Shown in pieces: positions 1 to 6,013 of a stretch of 27,737 nucleotides of DNA. The translations under genes and the position numbers were made by a program. Source of the DNA: a virus; the IMG/VR virus record IMGVR_UViG_3300025128_000248, positions 1-27,737 of that record, one strand, 5' to 3'. Numbering within the stretch: position 1 is the first letter of the stretch; each line of letters starts with the position of its first letter. Below the pieces are notes generated by a model. The model did no database searches and had not been told where the DNA came from. It saw nothing but the letters and a program-made list of their open reading frames with translations.

Positions 1-1124
1 TAACGCTTGCCCATAGCATTTTCTATAAAGCCTCTGACATGGCTTATGCCAGAAGATATGTTTCTTGAGACTTTGTCTCTTATAGTCTGTATTCTTATAC
101 CATTTTGTCTAAATATCTCAATATCCCCCATACCCGATTGTCCTTGAGCTTGTTTTCCAGCAGGATCACCGTAGTAAGCCCTAACATAATATGGCTTTGA
201 TTTAATCCTGTTAACGAGTTCATCTGTTTTAATATTTTTTTCGTGTATAATTTCATCTATTATATTTATGTGCCATTCTCCATTAATCATTTGCGTTTGA
301 AACCACGCTACTGCTGGCATCCTATATCCAAAGTCAATACTACAAAAAGTAGGATAGTTCGGATTGTATGGAAAATAACCGACATCTAAATTGCGGTCAA
401 ATGGGTAAACTTGACCAGCAAATGTTGTAAATTTTGCGCCATATTCTTGGTCATAAGATTCTTTTGACATATTTCTCTTACGTTCAACAATAAACGAGTC
501 TTCTTGTCCTTCTGGAAAAGCAAATTGATTGTCCCAAGAAGGTGCTTGGTGAGATTCCCATAATTCATCTTTCTGTCCAAGCAAATACATATCATAGAGC
601 CAATTAAAGCCTTCAGGGGTAGAAATAAATATTGCCTTACCCTTTCTGTCTGATAAAGTAGGAGATAAATACATATCCCATATCTTTCTCTTTACTTTGG
701 CGGCTTCATCAATAATAAGCAGATCTAAACCTTCCCCTACCAATGAATCAGGGTTATCTGCCGATTTCCCTTCAACAACTGTTCCCCACTTAAACTTAAT
801 GTATCTTTCTTTTTCAGATGCTCTTATAATATCGTTGGAATGTCCAACTACCATCTTTTTCCAAATTTCTCGGAACATTAAGTCTGCTTTGTCGTAAGAT
901 AGCCCTACACACCAAATTCTTTTATTCGGCTGTGAGGCAACAAACGTAGCTTCCATAGCAGAACAAGTTGTTTTACCAAACCTTCTACCACATACCATGA
1001 CAAAAAACCGAGCCGTATCTTTAGTTGGGTAATGCAATTTTTCTTGACCTTTGTGAGGTTTATACCCCATATAATCAAACCAAGACTTCTTAAAATCCAG
1101 CTCTTCTTTTAAATTATTTTTCAT
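1..1124 (-). CDS. terL: Terminase large subunit (partial, C-terminus beyond window)
   Basis: This gene encodes the packaging motor ATPase/nuclease that moves phage DNA into the prohead through the portal. It reads leftward from an ATG at 1124 and stays open to the window edge, giving 374 visible residues. A Walker A motif, GRRFGKTT, lies near residues 47-53. A Walker B motif, LLIIDEA, lies at about 135-141 with catalytic D139/E140. An ISTPEG motif at about 168-172 fits the ATPase coupling motif, and SIDFGY near 262-267 marks the start of the RNase H-like nuclease domain with its first metal-binding Asp. The later nuclease residues are expected beyond the window. No strong Shine-Dalgarno site precedes the ATG. 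The gene points away from the scaffold and capsid genes at 1228, which is unusual for a head module. The assignment is very secure. Confidence 0.96.
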   Translation of the reverse strand, partial: MKNNLKEELDFKKSWFDYMGYKPHKGQEKLHYPTKDTARFFVMVCGRRFGKTTCSAMEATFVASQPNKRIWCVGLSYDKADLMFREIWKKMVVGHSNDIIRASEKERYIKFKWGTVVEGKSADNPDSLVGEGLDLLIIDEAAKVKRKIWDMYLSPTLSDRKGKAIFISTPEGFNWLYDMYLLGQKDELWESHQAPSWDNQFAFPEGQEDSFIVERKRNMSKESYDQEYGAKFTTFAGQVYPFDRNLDVGYFPYNPNYPTFCSIDFGYRMPAVAWFQTQMINGEWHINIIDEIIHEKNIKTDELVNRIKSKPYYVRAYYGDPAGKQAQGQSGMGDIEIFRQNGIRIQTIRDKVSRNISSGISHVRGFIENAMGKR

Positions 1125-1227
1125 TAATTGTTGTAATTGACAACTGACATAATATAAGTTATGGCGAAAGATAAATACAAGATATAGTATTTATATTTTT
1201 AAAACTAACAATATATAGGAGGGCAGT
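1125..1227. promoter_or_regulatory. Divergent intergenic control region between terL and the scaffold gene
   Basis: This 103-base AT-rich gap separates the leftward terminase gene from the rightward capsid operon, so both transcripts may start here. On the plus strand a perfect TTGACA (-35 type) sits at 1137-1142, but the box at the usual spacing (1160, TATGGC) is poor; TATAGT at 1183-1188 is a better -10 without a matching -35. On the minus strand TTGTAT (plus 1175-1180) and TATATT (plus 1151-1156) are 18 bases apart and could serve terL. An imperfect palindrome, TTGTAATTGACAA at 1131-1143, overlaps the -35 box and could be an operator. AGGAGG at 1217-1222 is the ribosome site of the scaffold gene. 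The promoter calls are weak inferences. Confidence 0.4.
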
Positions 1228-1740
1228 ATGTCCCAAGAAAATCAAGTAGCAAGCGAATCAGTAAGTGAGCAAACTACACAAGAATCACCAACAAGTTCGC
1301 CTGATGTTGGCGCATTAATAGCAGAAAGCAAAAAGTATAGAACAAGGGCGCAGGATGCAGAAGCTCGTATAGCAAAAATGGAAAAGACGCTAGCAAAAGC
1401 AGAAGAAGCAAAGCTTAAAGAAAAAGAAGACTTTAAAACCCTCTACGAGAAGGTGTCTTCAGAAAACGAGTCTTTGTCATCTGTGGCAAAAAAATGGACT
1501 AATTACGAAGAAACAAGACGATCTTCTTTATTAGAAAAGCATCCTGAAAATGAAAGAGAACAATTATCAAGACTCGATTTAGAGACCCTTGAATTTGTTA
1601 CAGGTAAAATTACAAGCACAAAGCCTAATGCCCCTGAAGTTATAGGAAGAAGCAAGGATATTGTCATGAACAAAGACTGGAAAGACATGACGGATTCTGA
1701 AAGAAGAGCTTTCTATGAAAGTAAGGCAAAAGGCAACTAA
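1228..1740 (+). CDS. Putative capsid scaffolding protein
   Basis: This 170-residue protein is charged and rich in E and K. Its Ser/Thr-rich disordered N-terminus (residues 1-28) is followed by a predicted coiled coil over roughly 30-90 and a helical C-terminal segment ending in basic residues. That architecture, and its place immediately before the major capsid gene, fit a phage scaffolding protein that directs prohead assembly and is then removed. It begins at an ATG with an excellent AGGAGG site 5 bases upstream and is separated from the capsid gene by only 18 bases. No protease catalytic motif was seen in it. Identification rests on context and composition, not on a recognised domain. Confidence 0.72.
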   Translation: MSQENQVASESVSEQTTQESPTSSPDVGALIAESKKYRTRAQDAEARIAKMEKTLAKAEEAKLKEKEDFKTLYEKVSSENESLSSVAKKWTNYEETRRSSLLEKHPENEREQLSRLDLETLEFVTGKITSTKPNAPEVIGRSKDIVMNKDWKDMTDSERRAFYESKAKGN

Positions 1741-1758
1741 AAATATTAGGAGAAATAA

Positions 1759-2916
1759 ATGTTTAACTTAACTTTTGAAGGTCAAAAGCCTTGGATTCAG
1801 TCTGGCATGGATTTCCATGTTACTTCTAGAATCCAAATGAATTTGGCTGGAACAAACAATGTTGCTCTTGCTGGTGGTTTGCAGGATTCTGATTCTGCTA
1901 CTGCTACGTTACAAGAGTTTATCCCTGAAGTATGGGGTGCATCAATAATGGATTATATGGAAAAAAATCTAGTTTTTGGTGCTATGGCAAACGACTTATC
2001 TGGCTTGGTTTCAGGTGGTGGAGATAGAATACACTTGCCAAGACAAACTGAACTAACTGCATCTGACACTTACGGTGGCGGAACAGTTGCTGTTGAAACT
2101 TTGATTGATACAAATTTAGCTTTTGCTAAATCTACTGATGCTGAAGATGCTTATACTTTAGATATTAATCAAGCTATCCACAGCGCAATTTCAATTACTG
2201 ATGTTGCAAAAGTTCAGTCAGGTTATGATGTAATGAATCTATATACATCTAAACTTGGATATGCTTTGGCTAAAAAAGTAGACCAATACCTAGCTCTTAA
2301 AGTGTTTGAAGAAGTTGCTTTCAACTACGCAAACGGAACAAGTGATGGTGATCAGTCTGGAAACACTATTGAGCTAAACACAACTCATGATTCAACAGAC
2401 ATCATTGCCGCAGGTGTTGCTAATATGCTAGAAGCTATTTATACAAATGACTCTGCTGCAAGCGACTACTTTATGGTGCTTACACCAGCAACTTATGGTA
2501 GCTTATTCAAATTAGCTGAATTTGCTAAATATGAAGGTACTGGTTTAGCTGGAAACGAAAACCCATTTATCAATGGTTTCGCTGGTCAGTTAGGCGGAGT
2601 GCAAGTTATTGTATCTAATAACTTTATGCACTATGGTGCAGGCTCTGCTTCTTCAGCAGCTTCATCTTCACCAGTTGGTAACTTTAGTGCTAACGGAGTT
2701 TCAGATGAAAGTGAAAAACTTCTTGGCTACTTAATACATAAAGATGCCATGCACATTGCTTATTCTTCGGGATTGAAAGCAAGAGTGCAAAGTGACTATC
2801 ATCTACCTTCTCTATCTACAAGATTTGTTGCAGATAGCGTTTATGGTTGTTTAGTTACTGGTACTACTACTGCTGGAAACAAAAAAGTTTTCGCATTAGT
2901 GAGCCCAGCTTCATAG
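1759..2916 (+). CDS. Major capsid protein
   Basis: This 385-residue protein is the likely main shell subunit. After a variable N-terminus it has a segment with FIPEVWG (residues ~54-60) followed by MEKNLVFG, then a GGGDRIHLPR-like motif near 85-95. It continues with a helix containing KKVDQYLALKVFEE around 174-187, a pattern common in HK97-fold/P22-type coat proteins of environmental phages. A Ser/Ala/Gly-rich stretch near 295-305 may be a flexible loop. An AGGAG site precedes the ATG. It follows the scaffold gene and is followed by a strong hairpin that could end or stabilise its message. The fold is inferred from sequence pattern and position; there is no obvious N-terminal pro-domain. Confidence 0.88.
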   Translation: MFNLTFEGQKPWIQSGMDFHVTSRIQMNLAGTNNVALAGGLQDSDSATATLQEFIPEVWGASIMDYMEKNLVFGAMANDLSGLVSGGGDRIHLPRQTELTASDTYGGGTVAVETLIDTNLAFAKSTDAEDAYTLDINQAIHSAISITDVAKVQSGYDVMNLYTSKLGYALAKKVDQYLALKVFEEVAFNYANGTSDGDQSGNTIELNTTHDSTDIIAAGVANMLEAIYTNDSAASDYFMVLTPATYGSLFKLAEFAKYEGTGLAGNENPFINGFAGQLGGVQVIVSNNFMHYGAGSASSAASSSPVGNFSANGVSDESEKLLGYLIHKDAMHIAYSSGLKARVQSDYHLPSLSTRFVADSVYGCLVTGTTTAGNKKVFALVSPAS

Positions 2917-2928
2917 TAAGCTATAAAT

Positions 2929-2954
2929 TAAGGGGGCGGGAAACTGCCCCCTTA
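2929..2954 (+). terminator. Perfect 9-bp GC-rich hairpin after the capsid gene
   Basis: TAAGGGGGC (2929-2937) pairs perfectly with GCCCCCTTA (2946-2954) around an 8-base loop, starting 13 bases after the capsid stop codon. It looks like a rho-independent terminator stem but has no U-tract after it (ATAAACAGG follows). It may therefore be a leaky terminator, or a 3' stem that protects the abundant capsid message from exonucleases while allowing read-through to downstream late genes. Confidence 0.65.
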
Positions 2955-2969
2955 TAAACAGGAGAAAAA

Positions 2970-3113
2970 ATGATTAAAATGGAAAGCCCTAACAGAAAGG
3001 GTCAATTTAAAATGTTTAAGCCCGATGACGTACAAGCTGCTAAATCTAATGGTTGGGTAGAAGCCGACAAGCCAAAAGCCAAACCTAAAGCTAAAAAGAA
3101 ATCTGGCAAATAA
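2970..3113 (+). CDS. Small basic-tailed protein following the capsid gene
   Basis: This 47-residue ORF starts at an ATG with a clear AGGAG site 6 bases upstream. It has a folded-looking N-terminal part with the motif GQFKMFKPDDVQAA and SNGWV, then a Lys/Pro/Ala tail (PKAKPKAKKK type) from about residue 36. Small proteins of this kind often follow phage capsid genes, but the function is not known. The basic tail could contact DNA or acidic surfaces inside the head. It lies downstream of the capsid hairpin and before the lysozyme gene. The ribosome site and position support it as real; no family was recognised with certainty. Confidence 0.7.
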   Translation: MIKMESPNRKGQFKMFKPDDVQAAKSNGWVEADKPKAKPKAKKKSGK

Positions 3114-3144
3114 ATACGAATACTGGACAGAGCAGTATCACATT

Positions 3145-3549
3145 ATGAAAGATATAATAGAACAATTAAAGATTCACGAAGGATATAAGCCTACTGTATA
3201 TAAATGTACGGCTGGGGTAGACACCATTGGAGTGGGGTTTGCTATTAAAGATTTAAACCTATCTGAAGAAGTATGTGAGTTGATCCTTACTGAAAAATTA
3301 GAAGTATTAGAAGAAAGATTTGAAAAGAAATTTGATTGGTTTCAAGAAAGTCCTGTAGAAGTCAGGAATGTTATGCTGAATATGGCATATCAATTAGGCT
3401 TTGCAGGATTTTGTAAATTTAAGAAAACCATAGCGTACCTACAAGAAGCAGAGTGGGAAAAAGCCTCGGAAGAGATGCTTGATTCCAAGTGGGCTGTACA
3501 GACTCCCAACAGAGCTAAAGAGCTATCCGAAATAATAAAATCTCTTTAG
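3145..3549 (+). CDS. Endolysin, T4-type lysozyme (GH24)
   Basis: This 134-residue enzyme should cleave the MurNAc-GlcNAc bond of peptidoglycan. The catalytic Glu is E12 in IHEG; C21 and T27 follow with exactly the E-8-(D/C)-5-T spacing of T4-type lysozymes, so Cys replaces the usual Asp20. The glycine-rich TIGVGF segment matches TIGxGH of the family, with Phe in place of the last His. The C-terminal QTPNRAKEL (about 119-127) is the usual GH24 ending. There is no signal peptide or N-terminal TM/SAR segment, so release needs a holin, and a candidate lies at 4875. The start ATG lacks a good ribosome site; the frame is open upstream to 3061 but offers no better start. Confidence 0.93.
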   Translation: MKDIIEQLKIHEGYKPTVYKCTAGVDTIGVGFAIKDLNLSEEVCELILTEKLEVLEERFEKKFDWFQESPVEVRNVMLNMAYQLGFAGFCKFKKTIAYLQEAEWEKASEEMLDSKWAVQTPNRAKELSEIIKSL

Positions 3550-3579
3550 TTGCTTTTTATCTACGCCATAAGGTAAATT

Positions 3580-4794
3580 ATGTCATCTGATGAATACTTA
3601 AATAAGGTTCTAGCTTGCCCTAGATGCTACAGTACAGGTCTAACTAAAAGCGGCTTTGATAAATACAAACAAAGATACGATTGCAAGGGCTGTAAATATA
3701 GAACCGTTAATCCTATAGAGGATTTAGAGCTTCTCCGAGAGAATGTTAAGTATCGTAAACAGAAGCAGAAAGCCCAAGATGTTACCAGAATAGAAAGAAA
3801 GGGCTTTAGAGAACACGCAAGAATTGAGAACGCTGTAGAAGAATACAGCAAAGAATTAAAAAAGCTTTTTGAAAAGAATAGACTACATAAGCTCACTAAA
3901 AGTCATAAGATTAGTAAAAGGGCGGTTGGGGTCATCCAATTTAGTGACGTTCACTTTAATGAATTAGTTGAACTTCAGAACAATAAATATGACTTTAAAG
4001 TTGCCTCGCAACGATGCCAATACTTTGTAGATAAGGCATCGGCTTATTTCAAGATTAATGGAGTTAGCCAAGTTGTGGTTGCTTTAACTGGAGATCTAAT
4101 GAATAGTGACCGAAGGCTGGATGAATTACTTAATCAGGCTTCAAATAGGGCGAAGGCTACCTTTTTAGCAGTCGATATAATGCAGCAAGTCATACTCGAC
4201 CTAAATAAAAGCTTTAATGTAAGTGTTGCAAGTGTAGTAGGAAATGAAGGGCGTGCCAATAAAGAGTTGGGTTGGTCAAATTCAGTAGCTACAGATAATT
4301 ATGATTATACTATATTTACTTGTTTGAGGTACCTATTTAAAGAATCAAAGGTACATTTTATAGATGGCGATCCATCTGAAATAGTCATAGATGTAGCAGG
4401 ACAAAACCTTTTAATGCTTCATGGTCATGGAGCGATAAGTGCAGGCGTAGAAAAGTCTATAAACCAAATATGTGGAAGATACTCTATGAAAGGTATCAGA
4501 ATAGACTATGTTATATTTGGTCACGTCCATTCAGCTAGAGTAGGGGATTGTTTTGGCAGAAGTTCAAGTATGGTGGGAGCCAACGACTACTCTGAAAAAG
4601 CTTTAAACCTCGGTGGAAGAGCAAGTCAGAACGCTTATGTGTTCTATAACAATGGAAATCGAGATGGAATTAAAATAGACTTGCAAAACGTAGATTGTAA
4701 GGGTTATAACATTGATAAAACTTTGGAGGCGTACAATGCAAAATCAGCCAAAAAAAGCAAGAAAACTGAAACCATATTCAAGGTGGTCGTATAA
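3580..4794 (+). CDS. Zinc-ribbon / calcineurin-like metallophosphoesterase fusion
   Basis: This 404-residue protein combines two domains. Residues 10-42 form a zinc ribbon with C13-x2-C16 and C35-x2-C38, resembling the ribbons that precede transposase-type DNA-binding regions. A basic helical linker (about 50-112) follows. The catalytic domain carries the metallophosphoesterase motifs in order: DVH (D123, H125), GDLMN (D172), GNEGR (N222), HGHG (H281, H283) and GHVH (H315, H317). The two-metal site therefore looks intact. The substrate is unknown; nuclease or phosphodiesterase activity on DNA is a reasonable guess given the ribbon. It sits between the endolysin and the holin candidate, an odd place for a nuclease. 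The C-terminus is Lys-rich and overlaps a small ORF at 4736. Confidence 0.87.
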   Translation: MSSDEYLNKVLACPRCYSTGLTKSGFDKYKQRYDCKGCKYRTVNPIEDLELLRENVKYRKQKQKAQDVTRIERKGFREHARIENAVEEYSKELKKLFEKNRLHKLTKSHKISKRAVGVIQFSDVHFNELVELQNNKYDFKVASQRCQYFVDKASAYFKINGVSQVVVALTGDLMNSDRRLDELLNQASNRAKATFLAVDIMQQVILDLNKSFNVSVASVVGNEGRANKELGWSNSVATDNYDYTIFTCLRYLFKESKVHFIDGDPSEIVIDVAGQNLLMLHGHGAISAGVEKSINQICGRYSMKGIRIDYVIFGHVHSARVGDCFGRSSSMVGANDYSEKALNLGGRASQNAYVFYNNGNRDGIKIDLQNVDCKGYNIDKTLEAYNAKSAKKSKKTETIFKVVV

Positions 4795-4885
4795 TACATC
4801 CTTAAGTTTTACCTCTCCTTATTATACGGAAGACAGGGATTGCACACCGCCTCCAATATTTTCAGGGAGTATTTATGCTAGATAG
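4736..4885 (+). CDS. Small overlapping ORF with strong ribosome site
   Basis: This 49-residue ORF begins inside the end of the phosphoesterase gene in another frame and runs 11 bases into the holin candidate. Its ATG is preceded by GGAGG at ideal spacing, a signal with no other gene to serve. The protein has a basic N-terminus (KKARKLKP), an aromatic/Ser-rich middle (YSRWSYNTSLSF) and a CTPPP segment; no TM helix or known domain is evident. It may couple translation of the holin to the upstream gene, or be a short virion or lysis-control peptide. It was not previously bounded by homology here, so the ribosome site is the main support. Confidence 0.5.
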   Translation: MQNQPKKARKLKPYSRWSYNTSLSFTSPYYTEDRDCTPPPIFSGSIYAR

Positions 4886-5021
4886 TTTAAGAACGGTAAC
4901 AGCAGGTGCAAGCGGCATGGTTGTTACTTGGATGGAATGGTTGCCTATATTGGTGAGAGTTTTAGTTGGGTTGGCAACATTCGTATATATATGCGCAAAA
5001 ATTTATAAGTTAATGAAGTAA
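4875..5021 (+). CDS. Putative holin (single membrane span)
   Basis: This 48-residue protein has a short soluble N-terminus, then one hydrophobic stretch from about residue 19 to 42 (containing LPILVRVLVGLATFVYI) and a short basic tail ending IYKLMK. Size, a single span, a positive C-terminus and position 1.3 kb after the endolysin suit a small class of holins that permeabilise the inner membrane. It starts at ATG 4875 after CAGGGAG, and its TAA is followed within three bases by the MscS-like gene. It could instead be an antiholin or another small membrane protein; the sequence cannot separate these. Confidence 0.6.
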   Translation: MLDSLRTVTAGASGMVVTWMEWLPILVRVLVGLATFVYICAKIYKLMK

Positions 5022-5024
5022 TGA

Positions 5025-5390
5025 ATGAACGAAGAGGAATTACAAAAACAAGCGGAAGGGTTCCTAGGAAACTGGGTATGGCTGTTTGTATCTGGCGTTG
5101 CTCTATTATTGTTTAAGTCGACAATAGAAACCGTCGTTGAAGGGCTTAAGGTCTTTCTTGGTAAGGATTTAAATACCGACGATGTGGTTATATTAGATGG
5201 TCGCCCTGCAAGAGTTATAAGGGTTGGTTTTTGGAAGACAACATTCTTTGCTTACGATATTGGAACTGCCAATGGAAAGCCGTTTGTAAAAGGTGGAACA
5301 AAGATACAGATCCAAAACGATAAGCTCAAAGACCACACGATAGAAAGACCATTACAAATGCTAGACTTGAGCAAGTGGGAAGAGAAGTGA
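5025..5390 (+). CDS. Mini MscS-like membrane protein
   Basis: This 121-residue protein has one hydrophobic helix at about 16-31, an amphipathic helix at about 32-46, and then a small beta domain at about 47-105. The beta domain reads like that of MscS mechanosensitive channels: F-L-G-K-D at its start, VVILDGRPARV resembling the IEIDGxxGxV strand, VGFWKTT resembling IGLRST, and IQIQNDKL resembling the VIPNSKL turn. MscS proteins form heptameric pores whose last helix lines the channel; here only one membrane helix and the beta ring are kept. Immediately after the holin candidate, it may form or gate a membrane pore during lysis or alter osmotic response. The homology is judged by eye, and oligomer formation is inference. 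Confidence 0.6.
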   Translation: MNEEELQKQAEGFLGNWVWLFVSGVALLLFKSTIETVVEGLKVFLGKDLNTDDVVILDGRPARVIRVGFWKTTFFAYDIGTANGKPFVKGGTKIQIQNDKLKDHTIERPLQMLDLSKWEEK

Positions 5391-5545
5391 TAAGAAGCAG
5401 TTTACAAGATAGAAAGCTATTGAAAATGATTAGAAGTGAGCTGGATGTTACGATAAATAGCTTTGGTTTAAAAATAAAAAGGCTTCAAAACGAAGTAAGA
5501 AGCCTTCGTGGCAAAGTTAAAAGATTAGAAAATAAAGGAGAATGA
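5387..5545 (+). CDS. Small basic coiled-coil protein (GTG start)
   Basis: This 52-residue ORF starts at a GTG that overlaps the stop of the MscS-like gene (GTGA), with GGGAAGAG just upstream. It is basic and helical with heptad-like Leu/Val/Ile spacing over its second half (LKIKRLQNEVRSLRGKVKRL region), so a short coiled coil is likely. No TM segment or signal peptide is present. Coupled translation with the gene before and the 5547 gene after (one base gap) places it in the membrane/lysis cassette. Its role is unknown. Confidence 0.6.
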   Translation: MIRSSLQDRKLLKMIRSELDVTINSFGLKIKRLQNEVRSLRGKVKRLENKGE

Positions 5546-5546
5546 T

Positions 5547-5813
5547 ATGGACTTTTTAGGACTAGGATTAGGATTAGGCGGTGGTGGGATTTTACTTTTT
5601 ATATTAAAAAAGATACCAAATGAAAAGATTTGTGCCTTTGTAGAAGGCGGATTTGAAAAGCTTGGTGTTGCTATGACAGCAGGATTAAGCAAGTTTAAAT
5701 GGACTAAAGGCGTATGGAATAAAACTATAGAGCCTTGGTTTATTGATTTAATAGATAATATATTCGGATCAATGGTTAGAGGTCTGATTAAAGGTCTAAA
5801 GTCTGACAAATAA
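5547..5813 (+). CDS. Small membrane protein with glycine-rich N-terminal span
   Basis: This 88-residue protein opens with a Gly/Leu-rich hydrophobic segment (residues about 3-20, GLGLGLGGGGILLFIL) followed by a Lys pair, and then a mostly amphipathic helical region with a second moderately hydrophobic part near the C-terminus. The start is supported by AAAGGAG 6 bases before the ATG. The Gly-rich span is encoded by a short GGATTA repeat. Its stop overlaps the next start by one base (TAATG). Size, topology and context suggest a membrane role, perhaps in lysis or as a small virion protein; no family was recognised. Confidence 0.72.
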   Translation: MDFLGLGLGLGGGGILLFILKKIPNEKICAFVEGGFEKLGVAMTAGLSKFKWTKGVWNKTIEPWFIDLIDNIFGSMVRGLIKGLKSDK

Positions 5814-6013
5814 TGTTACAGAAACTCGTTATAAATAAGATAATTGATTTACTCGCAAAGAACTTTAAGCTCTTCAAGATAATGAAATATGTTGAGGAGC
5901 CTAACGAGCTTGATGTAAAGGTATTAGAGCTAGAAAACAAGATATTAAAGCTAGAGAAGTTCCAGAGCAAAGTAAAGAAGATAGAGAAAAGGCTAGAGAT
6001 ATTTAAAAAATGA
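5813..6013 (+). CDS. Small Lys-rich coiled-coil protein
   Basis: This 66-residue protein starts on the last base of the previous stop (TAATG). Residues 1-28 form an amphipathic, hydrophobic/Lys helix, and 30-66 a strong coiled coil with regular Leu/Ile heptads (VLELENKILKLEKF type). The end overlaps the start of the 6010 gene (ATGA). It has no clear signal or lipobox, so it does not look like a spanin. Together with 5387 and 5547 it makes a set of tightly coupled small helical proteins whose job is unknown; they could act as assembly partners of the following appendage protein. Confidence 0.7.
   Translation: MLQKLVINKIIDLLAKNFKLFKIMKYVEEPNELDVKVLELENKILKLEKFQSKVKKIEKRLEIFKK

Noticed and set aside
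386-595. 69-codon minus-strand frame near the left end
   Set aside because: It lies in another frame within the terminase gene, which has intact packaging motifs through the same region.
5558-5578. GGATTA tandem repeat
   Set aside because: It is only about two and a half units and is explained by the Gly-Leu repeat in the encoded membrane span.
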